64,000 nucleotides of DNA from contig CBDAUN010000003.1 in assembly GCA_965200645.1 (NCBI GenBank), positions 1,612,001-1,676,000 of the forward strand, read 5' to 3'. Below the pieces are notes generated by a model. That model did not search any database and was not told the origin of the DNA. It saw only the letters and a list, made by a program, of their open reading frames with translations. Position numbers and translations under genes: made by a program. Below, one piece after another: positions 25,012-34,704 of the stretch. Each line of letters begins with the position of its first letter. Position 1 is the first letter of the stretch. This DNA comes from CBDAUN01 sp965200645. Lineage in GTDB: Bacteria > Pseudomonadota > Gammaproteobacteria > Arenicellales > JAJDZL01.

Positions 25012-27540
25012 CTATTCATTTCTCAAGTACCTGAGTGGTTTGTGATTCAAGGCATTGAAGACTCCAAACAATCCAATGGCCATGGAAGCGGCTAATCCAA
25101 CCGCAGCAGTACTCGCCGCACTTAATGGAAAAAAAGTCCAATTCCACCCCATCAATATCGTCAATACCGCCCAGGATGCAACTGCGCCTACAACTGCAGC
25201 CACAGTTGCCGTGATTGTGCCCTGCATCAAATACTCCAGCGAATATGCTGACAGCACATATCGTCTTGAAGCTCCAAGCGTCTTCAGCAACACGCTCTCG
25301 TAGGCACGTCTTCTGTTTTCAGACATGACCACCCCGGCGAGCACCAAAATACCAGCAAAAACCGTAATAAAACTCACGCCTTGTGCTGTATCTCTTGCCC
25401 GTTTCATGTAGTTACTGACTCGTTCCAACACTTCCTTAATTCGAACAACAGTGATATTTGGAAACAGCTCAGCTATTTGGTCCTGAAGCAGTAATTCGTC
25501 TTTACCGTTGATTTCGACCGTTGATATATAGGAGTATGGAGAATGCTGCAGCGGGTTTGGTGACAGCATGATTGCAAAGTTCAACTCCATCGACTCCCAT
25601 TCCAGTCTGCGAACATTGTAGACTTCACCAGTGATATCTCGGCCCAGTATGCGCATGGAAACCAGATGTCCGATTTCCAATTCAAGACTGTTGGCTACGT
25701 CCTCGTGAATGGATAATAGTGGCGGACCTTCGTAGTCTTCGGGCCACCACTCACCCATTATCAGTTCTGTATTTTCTGGCGCTGTCCTGGAGAAAGTAAA
25801 TGCCCGGTCTCCTTCAATCAGCCATTCCATATCGGGATCATCCAACGCTTCGGCTGGATCCAAACCCCGTACTCGGGTAATCACCCCTCGGACATAGGGC
25901 ATTTTTTCGATACTAACGACACCTGGTGTGTTTTCCAATAAACCAAAGAACTCATCGTGTTGTGCCGCTTGAACATCTAAAAAGAAAAACGTAGGTGCAC
26001 GTTCCTGAATCATGTCATTAATCTGCTTATCCATATTGGCAGACACGAGTGCTACGGTCACCAAAACCGTCAGCCCAAGACCGATCGACAGGACAATGTC
26101 TGAAGTAGAAGATCCCGGCCGATGCAGGTTAGCGACTGCAAGCCGCACCACCGGCGAACGACGAGTGCTCACTTGTCTGGCCGCTTTAACAATCATTTCG
26201 CCGATAAACTTAAATGCCAGCCATGCACCAACCGCTCCCATCACAAACCAAATTGCAAAACGCTTTTCCGGTGCCGTGCCTATTGCAATCACTGTTAGTA
26301 TTACAGTGAGCACCAGTGCCGTGATCACGAACTGCTTCGGCACAATCCTGCGGATATTCGAAACCGTCTTTCTAAACAGTGCGCTCGGTGAGGTATTCAA
26401 GGCAGCCCCAAGTGGGGCGAGACTGAACAGCGATGCAGTAACAAATCCATATGCTGTGACGATAGCCAGCACGCGCAAGTCGAGATTGAAGTCCACCGGT
26501 ACTGCTACCCATCTGGTCACTACGGATGCGATTACCACCTGTGCTAATAATCCTATTCCGATACCGACTAATATTCCGATGCTCGAAAGTAACAAAATCT
26601 GTATCAGGTACATCCGCAACACGAATTTGCCCGAAGCACCAACACACTTGAGGATGGCGATTGTTGCCATTCGTGATTCCATATAGGCACGAATTGCGTT
26701 GCTTATTCCAACTCCTCCGATGAGCAGGGTTGTTAAACCTGCAAGAGAAAGCAGAACACTAAGGCGATCGATCACTTCTCTAAGTGAAGGCGCAGCGTCC
26801 GACACGTCACGAATGTCCCAAGAATGTTCATCAAACATGTCCTGCAACTGTAACTTGAGCGCCTCAATAGCCACCCCTTCGCTCAACACCAGTCGATATT
26901 CTCGATTATGAATGCTGTCATCCAACAGCAATGGAGAATCCTTTAATGCGTCCCGATGCACAATGACTCGGGGCCAAAAACCGAAGTTCTCGCTTCCGCC
27001 AATCCGATCTGGCTCGTTCTCAATGATCGCTGTTACCTTAAATTCAGTGCCGCCCAGGGTGATAGTAGAACCCATACCCAACCGCTTAAAGTCCACCAAC
27101 GCCTTGTCAACAACGGCGCCATAATTTACACCGTCAGACAGAATCGCTTGTTTAAAGTCTAGGTTGTCCCTAAGCTGAACTTCGCCAACTAAAGGATAGG
27201 CATTATCGACTGACTTTAACTCGACCAGCACGCTGTTTTCAGAATCTTCAGAACGCAGCAACGTACGCATTTCCGAATATGCGGTCACTTCACTTGAGTA
27301 GGGCGTGATGAATTCAAGTTGCTCCTGGCTCATCGGTCTGAATTGAGTCGACAACGCAATATCTCCACCAAGTACCGTGCGTCCGTCACGTTCGATTCCG
27401 CCAAGGACCGCAGAGGCGAAGGCCATAACTGCCGTAATTGATGCCACACCCAGCGTCAGGCAACTCAAAAAAATCCAAAAACCGCGATGTTTGCGTCGAA
27501 AGTCGCGCAGTGCAAATCGTACAGTGGTTGACATAGTCAC
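25012..27540 (-). CDS. FtsX-type ABC permease, YbbP-like
   Basis: 842 residues with a large periplasmic domain after the first membrane span, two FtsX-type three-helix blocks (about 250-390 and 730-840) and a central membrane region. The N-terminal RDFRRKHRGFWIFLSCLTLG and GGDIALSTQFRP pattern matches the YbbP family of ABC permeases, usually linked to ybbA and tesA. Such proteins are thought to extract lipids or lipoproteins or act mechanically; the substrate is unknown. The ATPase gene is 16 bases upstream. Confidence 0.88.
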   Translation of the reverse strand: MTMSTTVRFALRDFRRKHRGFWIFLSCLTLGVASITAVMAFASAVLGGIERDGRTVLGGDIALSTQFRPMSQEQLEFITPYSSEVTAYSEMRTLLRSEDSENSVLVELKSVDNAYPLVGEVQLRDNLDFKQAILSDGVNYGAVVDKALVDFKRLGMGSTITLGGTEFKVTAIIENEPDRIGGSENFGFWPRVIVHRDALKDSPLLLDDSIHNREYRLVLSEGVAIEALKLQLQDMFDEHSWDIRDVSDAAPSLREVIDRLSVLLSLAGLTTLLIGGVGISNAIRAYMESRMATIAILKCVGASGKFVLRMYLIQILLLSSIGILVGIGIGLLAQVVIASVVTRWVAVPVDFNLDLRVLAIVTAYGFVTASLFSLAPLGAALNTSPSALFRKTVSNIRRIVPKQFVITALVLTVILTVIAIGTAPEKRFAIWFVMGAVGAWLAFKFIGEMIVKAARQVSTRRSPVVRLAVANLHRPGSSTSDIVLSIGLGLTVLVTVALVSANMDKQINDMIQERAPTFFFLDVQAAQHDEFFGLLENTPGVVSIEKMPYVRGVITRVRGLDPAEALDDPDMEWLIEGDRAFTFSRTAPENTELIMGEWWPEDYEGPPLLSIHEDVANSLELEIGHLVSMRILGRDITGEVYNVRRLEWESMELNFAIMLSPNPLQHSPYSYISTVEINGKDELLLQDQIAELFPNITVVRIKEVLERVSNYMKRARDTAQGVSFITVFAGILVLAGVVMSENRRRAYESVLLKTLGASRRYVLSAYSLEYLMQGTITATVAAVVGAVASWAVLTILMGWNWTFFPLSAASTAAVGLAASMAIGLFGVFNALNHKPLRYLRNE

Positions 27541-27556
27541 TTCTGTGCCAAGTGGT

Positions 27557-28255
27557 TTAGTGCACTGTATCGGCTACTATTCTGCCGTCGGCCATTTGCA
27601 GGTTTCGGCTGCAACGAACGGCCAGCTCATTTTGGTGAGTAATCAGTACCAGCGTTGAGTTGTGCGCTTCGCTAAGTTGAAAGATAAGGTCCATCACCCG
27701 GCGAGAGTTTTCGCTGTCTAAGTTGCCGGTTGGTTCGTCCGCTAGCAGTAAGCGTGGGTCAGTAATTAAAGCCCTGGCAAGCGCGACGCGCTGCTGCTCT
27801 CCGCCAGACAACTGATCCGGAAAGTGAGTCAGTCGCTCGCTTAATCCAACAAGCTCCAGTTCTTTTTCAGCTCTGGAAAAAGCGTTTTCTGAGCCAGACA
27901 ACTCAAGCGGAATCGCAACATTTTCCAATGCAGTCATGGTTGGGATCAGATGGAAGGACTGAAAAACAATTCCCACATTTTGCTGTCTGTATTTGGCGAG
28001 TGCGTCTTCATCCAATTCGTTTAGCGTCCTGCCTGCAGCAATTGCTGTACCTCCCGTGGGTTTTTCCAGTCCGCCAATAATCATCATAAGGCTAGTTTTG
28101 CCGGCGCCTGAAGCACCGGTGATACTAATCTGTTCACCTGCTGCGATGTTGAGATTGATATCTTGCAAAATGTCGACTGCACCTGCTTGGCTACTCAGTG
28201 TAAGCTGGACATTTTGCAAAGAAACTAGTGTTTCAGAGCAGTTTGTGGGGCTCAT
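27557..28255 (-). CDS. ABC transporter ATPase, YbbA/LolD-like
   Basis: 232 residues. Walker A GASGAGKT, signature LSGGEQQRVALARAL and Walker B LLLADEPTGNLD are all intact; the MacB/LolD/FtsE subgroup is indicated by FQSFHLIPTMTALENV. It energises the YbbP-like permease encoded immediately downstream. In many proteobacteria ybbA is divergent from tesA; here two transport genes lie between them. Confidence 0.93.
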   Translation of the reverse strand: MSPTNCSETLVSLQNVQLTLSSQAGAVDILQDINLNIAAGEQISITGASGAGKTSLMMIIGGLEKPTGGTAIAAGRTLNELDEDALAKYRQQNVGIVFQSFHLIPTMTALENVAIPLELSGSENAFSRAEKELELVGLSERLTHFPDQLSGGEQQRVALARALITDPRLLLADEPTGNLDSENSRRVMDLIFQLSEAHNSTLVLITHQNELAVRCSRNLQMADGRIVADTVH

Positions 28256-28512
28256 TTAGGTTTTAGTCAAAGTGATATTGAAAGAATTACGCAATATATG
28301 ATGCCGAAATGTTGTAAATTCAACCATTAATCAGGTAAATTTAAACCTTAATACTGTTCTTGACTTGTCATGATCGTAAAAAATTACGCCTCAATATAGA
28401 ATTTGGAAGGCGGAAATATTGTAGACGCAATTGTTATTTTCTATTTAAATGGCTAATTTCCTTTGCACTGTCTACGTCAACAAAGACACTATCTAGTGAG
28501 GAGGTGTTAACG

Positions 28513-29649
28513 ATGCATCATGCTTCTACCGTCTCGCGTACCATGGTCCTTTCACTCACAGCGCTCGCCCTTTTTGTTAGTTCTGCGGTGGTACCGGTAC
28601 GTGCTCAATTAAACCTATACGAACAGACACTGAATGTTGTCAGCTTTGGAGGCGACTGGACCCGCGGCCAAATGCTGGCAATGATCAGGCCTTGGGAGGC
28701 CGAAAGTGGCAAGTTCGTCACCATGCATGACTACGGAGGCGGGCTTTCTGAAATTCGAAGTCAGGTTTCGTCTGCCAATGTCAAATGGGATGTAATCGAC
28801 ATGGAGTATTCCGATCTTATCTCAGCCTGCGGAGAAGGGCTCCTCGAGCCTGTTGACACATCCGTAATGATGGATGGCTCCGACGGAACACCCCTGAGCG
28901 ATGATTTGCCAAATGACGCCATGCATGAATGCGGTTATCCGACAATTGTTTGGTCAACCGTATATGCATACGACACCAACGCATTCGAAGGCAACCAGCC
29001 CAGCACCATAGGGGACTTTTTTGACACCGTAAATTTTCCTGGCAAACGTGCCATGCGTCGTGACCCCCGAGTGTTACTCGAGTGGTCATTGATTGCAGCA
29101 GGTGTTGCGCCTGAGGATGTTTACACGACTTTGTCTACGCCAGAAGGTGTTGAACTTGCATTTCAAACTGCCGATTTACTGAAGCCAAATTTAGTCTGGT
29201 GGACTAGCGGTGCACAACCTGTTTCCATGTTGTCCGAAGGGACAGTCACCATGGCTGGAGCTTGGGGTGGGCGACTTTATAGGCCAATCGCCGAGCAAGG
29301 TCTTCCAATCGACATTGTGTGGGACGGACAAATGTGGGAAGTGGAGTACTACGCCATACCTAAGGGAAGTCCCCGATTGGCATCCGCTAAGGAATTCATT
29401 AGGTTTGCAACCAGTACTGAGGCATTGGCCAATGTCTCAAAACACATTTCTTACGGTCCTATCAGAAAGTCTTCCGAATCGCTAATTGATGAAAACGCAA
29501 GACCGTTTTTACCTACTTCAAATATGGGCAACTCCCTGCGTGTTGATTCGATATGGTGGGCAGAGAACTTTGACACCCTCAAAGCACGATTTGAAGAATG
29601 GTTGAGACCACCATCTCTAGATGAAACTGAACGTCAGGTTCGATTCTAA
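28513..29649 (+). CDS. Extracellular solute-binding protein, polyamine-type fold
   Basis: 378 residues from the ATG at 28513, chosen because a strong GAGGAGGTG site precedes it and the signal peptide follows at once (hydrophobic 11-27, likely cleavage after VRA-31). Upstream in-frame codons lack any signal character. The mature protein looks like a family 1 periplasmic binding protein of the PotD/PotF type (LNVVSFGGDWTRGQ, WDVIDMEYSDLISACGEGLL, the FFDTVNFPGKRAM hinge). No ABC ATPase or permease accompanies it; instead a BCCT secondary carrier starts 19 bases downstream. The ligand is unknown. Confidence 0.85.
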   Translation: MHHASTVSRTMVLSLTALALFVSSAVVPVRAQLNLYEQTLNVVSFGGDWTRGQMLAMIRPWEAESGKFVTMHDYGGGLSEIRSQVSSANVKWDVIDMEYSDLISACGEGLLEPVDTSVMMDGSDGTPLSDDLPNDAMHECGYPTIVWSTVYAYDTNAFEGNQPSTIGDFFDTVNFPGKRAMRRDPRVLLEWSLIAAGVAPEDVYTTLSTPEGVELAFQTADLLKPNLVWWTSGAQPVSMLSEGTVTMAGAWGGRLYRPIAEQGLPIDIVWDGQMWEVEYYAIPKGSPRLASAKEFIRFATSTEALANVSKHISYGPIRKSSESLIDENARPFLPTSNMGNSLRVDSIWWAENFDTLKARFEEWLRPPSLDETERQVRF

Positions 29650-29668
29650 TTCAGCAGGAGAACAACTA

Positions 29669-31234
29669 ATGAAGAAAGAACCACAAATTGAAAAAACGAT
29701 ATTTTGGGTATCGCTGGTCGTCATCGGCGCACTGGTAATTCCGCTCATTACTGCTCCTGAAGCTGGTCAGGAATTTCTTGGTAGCCTGCTGTCACTGACT
29801 ACCGGTAAGTTGGGTTGGACCTACTTATGGTTTACCATTGCCGCGTTCGGTTTACTAATCTATTTCGCCTTGGGCAAGTTTGCGCACGTCAGATTTGGCG
29901 GCCCGGACGCCCGACCTGAATTTTCACTGCCAAGCTGGATCGCGATGCTCTTTTGTGCAGGAATTGGTGCGTCGGTTATGTATTGGGGAACCATCGAGTG
30001 GGCATACTACTACACGGGTCCTCCATTTGGCATAGAACCTAAATCTGCTGAAGCTGCAGAATGGGCGGCAATGTATGGAATGTTCCACTGGGGCTTTACC
30101 GCTTGGGCCGTCTATTGCATACCCACTCTACCGCTGGCGTATATGCTTTGGAATCGCAAGAGAGCCGTTCTACGACTATCTGCAGCATGCGCCGGTGTGA
30201 TCGGCGATAGACATGCCAATGGAATCGTCGGGAAAATAATCGACATTTTGTTCATGTTCGGGCTGATAGGTGGAGTCGGTACTTCAATGGGCTTGGGAAC
30301 ACCGATGTTGTCTGCCGGTATCGGCGAGTTGTTTGGCGTCGAACGTTCGTTCAAGCTTGATGTCATCGTCGTCATCATTTGGGCAATGATCTTCGGATTC
30401 AGTGTTTACTCAGGTCTTGAAAAGGGAATTAAGCGACTCAGTGACCTAAACCTGATTCTGATCGTGGTGATCCTTGGATTTACATTCCTCTTTGGTCCCA
30501 CGGTGTTCATGCTCACCGCATTCACCAACAGTATTGGGCTGTTAACGCAAAACTTCATTCAGATGAGTTTCTGGATGGACCCAATCGCCAAGGGCGGGTT
30601 CCCAGAAGGCTGGACGATCTTTTACTGGGCTTGGTGGATTGCCTATGCACCATTCATGGGACTGTTTGTAGCGCGAATATCCAGAGGCCGTACCATTCGG
30701 CAGCTAATTGTTGCTGAAGTGCTGGGCGGTTCGTTCGGATGTTGGATTTTCTTTGCCATTCTCGGCAACTCGAGCATGTACTACGAACTTAATGGAATCG
30801 TTTCGATCACGGAAATCATGGCCAACCAAGGTGCGCCAGAGGCAATCGTGGCAACCATTACAGCATTACCGCTGGCACCTATTGTGCTTTCGGTATTTGT
30901 TGTCTTGGCGTTTGTATTCGGTGCTACAACGCTTGACTCATCGGCATTTACCCTGGCGTCGGTGGCAACGCAGGAACAGGAAGATCCTTCCATTCAGCCC
31001 GCCCGCTGGCATCGACTTTTCTGGGCATTTGTGCTTGCAGGCGTCTCACTTGCATTGATGTATCTTGGAGGATTGAAGCCGCTACAGACGGCATCAATTG
31101 TCGTCGCACTGCCACTCATGGTCGTCCTTATTGTCATGATTTGGTCATTCAAGACATGGCTTGAAGAAGATTATGGTGAGCAGATGGATGCAGAAAAATC
31201 GGATACAACAATTGTTGTTGGTGATTCGAAGTAG
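29669..31234 (+). CDS. BCCT-family transporter, CaiT-like
   Basis: 521 residues with about 12 membrane spans. The BCCT signature is clear: MYWGTIEWAYYYTGPPFG and, later, the Trp-rich substrate box in FYWAWWIAYAPFMGLFVARI followed by SRGRTIRQL. It matches CaiT (carnitine/butyrobetaine antiporter) more closely than BetT or ProP, for example in the shared run DPIAKGGFP. Where CaiT has GLQKGVR (Arg substituting for sodium) this protein has GLEKGIK. Substrates are likely quaternary ammonium compounds. The ATG at 29669 has a CAGGAG site. Paired with the upstream binding protein. Confidence 0.9.
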   Translation: MKKEPQIEKTIFWVSLVVIGALVIPLITAPEAGQEFLGSLLSLTTGKLGWTYLWFTIAAFGLLIYFALGKFAHVRFGGPDARPEFSLPSWIAMLFCAGIGASVMYWGTIEWAYYYTGPPFGIEPKSAEAAEWAAMYGMFHWGFTAWAVYCIPTLPLAYMLWNRKRAVLRLSAACAGVIGDRHANGIVGKIIDILFMFGLIGGVGTSMGLGTPMLSAGIGELFGVERSFKLDVIVVIIWAMIFGFSVYSGLEKGIKRLSDLNLILIVVILGFTFLFGPTVFMLTAFTNSIGLLTQNFIQMSFWMDPIAKGGFPEGWTIFYWAWWIAYAPFMGLFVARISRGRTIRQLIVAEVLGGSFGCWIFFAILGNSSMYYELNGIVSITEIMANQGAPEAIVATITALPLAPIVLSVFVVLAFVFGATTLDSSAFTLASVATQEQEDPSIQPARWHRLFWAFVLAGVSLALMYLGGLKPLQTASIVVALPLMVVLIVMIWSFKTWLEEDYGEQMDAEKSDTTIVVGDSK

Positions 31235-31298
31235 CAGGAAACTTAAAATGCAATTGACTGTAAGGTGAAATTGCTTAGGTAAAATTAACCAACTATTA

Positions 31299-31970
31299 AT
31301 GCAGTCAACCGGCTATAAATTAAGGCCGAACTGGTCATTACTGATTAGTTCGGCCTTTATCTTAGTGTCACTGCTGGGCTTATCATTAACTTTGAATGCG
31401 CAGCCGAGTCAAGTGCGGATTATCGCTATCGGTGACAGTCTGACCGCCGGTTATGGACTAAAGCAGGACCAGGGATTTACAGCCCAACTTCAAGCCAGGC
31501 TCGGGTCAGATGGAATTCAAGTAACCATCATTAATGCTGGAGTTTCTGGAGACACGACAACAGGTGGTCTAGCTCGTCTAGACTGGGTGCTCTCCGAACC
31601 TTACGATGGGGTCATTTTGGCACTTGGTGCTAATGATGCACTACGGGCAGTTCCAACCGACTTAGTGCGCGAGAACTTGACTCACATCCTTGAACAAATT
31701 ACTTCACGAGATCTGGATGTCTTGTTTTGTGGGTTTTTGGCCCCTAGAAACTTAGGTGAAGAGTATGTTCAAGAATTTGACTCAATCTATCAGGACTTGG
31801 CACTTGCGTTCGATGTCGTGTTCTACCCACATTTTCTTGAAAATGTGGCCACTGACAGCAAGTTGAATCAGTCCGACGGCATTCACCCTAACGCTGATGG
31901 TGTCGGTGTTATCGTCGACAGCATGTTGCCTTATGTGAAGGAGTTAATTGAGCGTGCAAGTACTTCCTGA
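31299..31970 (+). CDS. tesA: Periplasmic SGNH esterase/thioesterase I (TesA-like)
   Basis: 223 residues with a signal peptide (about 13-34, ending LNAQ). SGNH blocks are complete: S47 in AIGDSLTAGYG, the Gly of NAGVSGDT, N112 in LGANDALR, and D193/H196 in SDGIHPN. TesA hydrolyses acyl-CoA, lysophospholipid and ester substrates in the periplasm. Normally divergent from ybbA; here separated by the binding-protein/BCCT pair. Confidence 0.93.
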   Translation: MQSTGYKLRPNWSLLISSAFILVSLLGLSLTLNAQPSQVRIIAIGDSLTAGYGLKQDQGFTAQLQARLGSDGIQVTIINAGVSGDTTTGGLARLDWVLSEPYDGVILALGANDALRAVPTDLVRENLTHILEQITSRDLDVLFCGFLAPRNLGEEYVQEFDSIYQDLALAFDVVFYPHFLENVATDSKLNQSDGIHPNADGVGVIVDSMLPYVKELIERASTS

Positions 31971-32176
31971 CTTCGGCTCTTGCCAACCTGTAATGCCGTA
32001 CCGAACGGTCTATGCGAACGTAGATAGTTTTGATACAAATTGACCTCATTAAAAGGACAAGGTCTATCTATATTAGTCAAACTACTGCTTATTGACCGGC
32101 AGAGGTGACGCTTTGCTACTAACTCAGAAATTTGAGTATACCAAATGCTATTTTTGGGATTTATAGACAATTTACA

Positions 32177-33394
32177 TCACCGGTACAGGTTGTTCGTTTT
32201 GACGTTTCCTTGACCCACCCATGTTGCCATGGCCACGCCCAGTAGCCCCAATCTATTTAATGCGGTATTGACATCCGCATGTCCACACGATACCCCTTGA
32301 CCCTTTGAAATTGTGTGTTCTGTTTGGCAGTGGGACCCCCACAATGGCATCTTTGACTGGTGTAGTGCGGCGCGCGACTTGGATAACCTGAGCCGCTGTG
32401 TAGTTTATCAACTGTACAACTGTAGACCAGTTGGTCGCACGTATCGACCGATTCAACTATCTGTTTTGGCTCACCTTCTTCTCGGGTTTTTCAACCGTCT
32501 GCTGAGCAGATTGAGTCATCCCTTTGATCTTCAGGTCTTCCACCACCATAGGGTTACTCTGTTGGGTCATTCGTACGGTAGTTGGATGAAGCCAATTCAT
32601 CGAGATTGCTTTGATCTCACCGCAAACCCTTTGGTCTTTCCGTTGCACCTCAAGATACCGCCCAGACGGTGACCTGTGTTGCTTCCGGTTCGGTCCTGCC
32701 TGAGAGCCAGCCACCGTTGGTAACGTCTGAGTTTTGCTTCTTTTCAAGAAGTATCTGGCATTGGGCAACTCTGTCCATTCGAGAATGCACCCTGTCCCAC
32801 ATGACGATTGATACCCACACTCAATAACTCGGCCATCATCTCTGGCATCTCGACTTCATAAGTATGATACGCATCCCACTTGCCCAGCTCTTCTTTGTTG
32901 GAGCCTGATTTAGCAACTAGGCTGTAGTAATGGTGGTCACCACATAATTTGACCTGTCCGACTTTCTGTATAGGCAAGTAAGGGCCATTTATCTAAACTG
33001 ACTGCCCCATACCCAATGGCAATGACACAGGCAAATACCACTTGGACTTAAACTTTGGCGAACCTCGATTGACCGGTGCTTTGAAGAAGTTTTGACCCTG
33101 CGGTTGAATCCCTTGCAGTGAAGGTCTGATGATAGAACTTGCATTGTCCTGCAACCAAAAGGCTTTTGGTGACTTGCTGAACTGCGTCAACTGCTGACAC
33201 AGGGTGAGGTGTTTAAATCCACATTGGCTGGTTTCTTGATATTCTTTTTGCAGTTGTGCAGCAAAGTGCTGCCATATCAACCGACACGCACCGGACACAG
33301 CATACATCGGGCGATATTTAGCTTTACTCGTGCTTATCCTATAGCGAACTGTGCAGTGTTCAATGATGGTGGTAGATTGTATATAAATCCCCAA
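32177..33394 (-). pseudogene. tnpB: Decayed TnpB (IS200/IS605 OrfB) nuclease gene
   Basis: Joining several leftward frames rebuilds TnpB: N-terminal YRISTSKAKYRPM and ACRLIWQHFA; NFFKAPVNRGSPKFKSKW (33.0-33.1 kb); a stop at 32993-32995 followed in frame by VGQVKLCGDHHYYSL; then VEMPEMMAELLSVGINRHV. A frameshift leads to MVVEDLKIKGMTQSAQQTVE (RuvC-II Glu kept), another stop at 32457, NRSIRATNWSTVVQLINY, and a last frameshift before CGHADVNTALNRLG. The RuvC-I motif VGID reads VGIN, so the first catalytic Asp is lost as well. No tnpA is seen nearby. A 3' omega-RNA would have overlapped about 32.2 kb; I see no clear remnant. Confidence 0.8.
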
Positions 33395-33454
33395 TATTTC
33401 AATTTATAATGTGACTTATTGCTCTTCGCTAATCTTAATAACACGCATCAAACT

Positions 33455-33769
33455 ATGATTACTCGCCTACTCCTTATTTCGTTAATTTCACTTGTATTAA
33501 TTGGTTGCGGTGGAGCGGGCGGCGGTGATAGTGATTCCGGCACCGTCGATCTTGATGCGAACATTCCTGAAAGACACCGAATAAAAGGCGGCACTCCTAT
33601 CTTTTCACTTGGTGGTGGCGGCAGGTTACGAGGTGTTCAGACCGATGACGAAGAATATCGGGAATACTTGCTTTGGAAGGAGTGGCAGGAATACCAAAAC
33701 TACCTAAAGTGGCAGAAAACCCAACAACAACGCGATGGATCATCTGAGTCAGGCTCAGAATCCCAATAA
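33455..33769 (+). CDS. Small lipoprotein of unknown function
   Basis: 104 residues from the ATG at 33455. Signal peptide with lipobox LVLIGC (lipidated Cys C18), a Gly/Asp-rich linker, then a short Trp/Tyr/Glu-rich helix (EEYREYLLWKEWQEYQNYLK) and a polar tail rich in Ser and Glu. The aromatic-acidic helix resembles those in other short gammaproteobacterial lipoproteins, but I do not recognise the family. It is the only intact non-nuclease gene in the scar region and has no obvious partner. Confidence 0.6.
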   Translation: MITRLLLISLISLVLIGCGGAGGGDSDSGTVDLDANIPERHRIKGGTPIFSLGGGGRLRGVQTDDEEYREYLLWKEWQEYQNYLKWQKTQQQRDGSSESGSESQ

Positions 33770-33922
33770 TCTTTAGATTAGTTTGGATTGAGGCAACCTT
33801 TTCCAAATACCTTCAATACGAAAATAGTGTCGACGTAAAGCGAATCGCGACCGCTGTACGTTTCTCCAACATGCGGGGGTTTTTGCGGGTCCCGCACGAA
33901 ACAGTCATTTGTAACATCCTAC

Positions 33923-34262
33923 TTGGGTGCGCAGTCGGTCGCAGTGTTGGTAAGTCGGGCTGGCGACCAACGCCAATGTTCGCATTGTGACACGCCAGCC
34001 GCTTACTGGCACGGCGTCAGTCGCAGATTGCAACGATATCGCAGTATCAAGGGGGTGGTCGCTCCTTCAATGGGGAGTTCAACAGTTCTCTGTCTAGGTT
34101 GCGTCACCAGGACAAATGACTGGCGTTTACCGCCTCGTATGGCCGTCTGGAGACGTCTGCGAGTGGCTGCTGGCGACTGTGACATCTCGCTGGGCAGCGC
34201 TGGAAGGCATTTTGGAGGTCGATGAGACTTTCTTGTGCCATTTTCGTAAGATCTGATTCCTG
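33923..34262 (+). pseudogene. N-terminal half of an IS1595-type transposase, frameshifted
   Basis: A zinc-ribbon-like start (CSHCDTPAAYWHGVSRRLQRY) runs into frameshifted GRSFNGEFNSSLSRLRHQDK and then, in another frame, WAALEGILEVDETFLCHFRK. This reproduces the IS1595/ISXO2 order: Cys-X2-Cys, RLQRYRC, arginine-rich HTH, and the first catalytic Asp in EADETF (here EVDETF). Several frame changes mean it is dead. The matching C-terminal half lies 4.5 kb further on at 38800-38991 on the same strand. Confidence 0.65.
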
Positions 34263-34417
34263 CTTTGGTGGCGGGTACCCAATTCTCGGGTCAACCTCAG
34301 GGTATTCCACAAATGGCTATAAATTTCTCGAATATCCACTGTCGAGCGCGCTTGTTCGCGACACTCACCGACATCGACGCTTGGTATCTCAGCGCTTTTG
34401 GCATGCCGGGCATATGC

Positions 34418-34630
34418 TTACACACTGAACAGTTCCTGTTGCGGGGAACTGGTAAGTTGAATTTCAGCGAGAATGAGTTCGCCGAATTGACGTAGAGGTT
34501 CCAGTTCGGTTTGGCTTTTGGTGATACCGACATGTCGGATGAAATTTTGTCGGGCGCGATAGCGGTTGCGGTCGGGGTCGTATTTAGTGCGAATGAATTG
34601 GTGCGGAATAATAGGGATAAGTTGGGTCAA
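34418..34630 (-). pseudogene. Unassigned ORF fragment
   Basis: A 70-residue leftward frame, PHQFIRTKYDPDRNRYRARQ followed by HVGITKSQTELEPLRQFGEL, with the look of an N-terminal or middle part of a larger charged protein. I do not recognise the family. It sits between the IS1595 remnant and the first repeat unit, so it may be another transposase fragment. Confidence 0.25.
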
Positions 34631-34704
34631 ATGTCACAAACACTAAATGGAGGATTATGTAAGTGTTTCATCAGCAAAAAGCATGCGGCCTTAAGTCATC
34701 AAAG

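Noticed and set aside
26012..26686. 224-codon rightward reading frame inside the YbbP-like permease
   Set aside because: Antisense shadow of a conserved gene with low-complexity composition.
28360..28512. Upstream extension of the solute-binding protein
   Set aside because: It would place 51 basic residues ahead of a complete signal peptide; the ATG at 28513 has a strong ribosome binding site.
32253..33394. Four small leftward reading frames as separate genes
   Set aside because: They are consecutive pieces of one broken tnpB, as their joined sequence follows the family order.
33923..34225. A 100-codon zinc-finger-like small gene
   Set aside because: It reads as a frameshifted piece of an IS1595-type transposase, not an intact protein.
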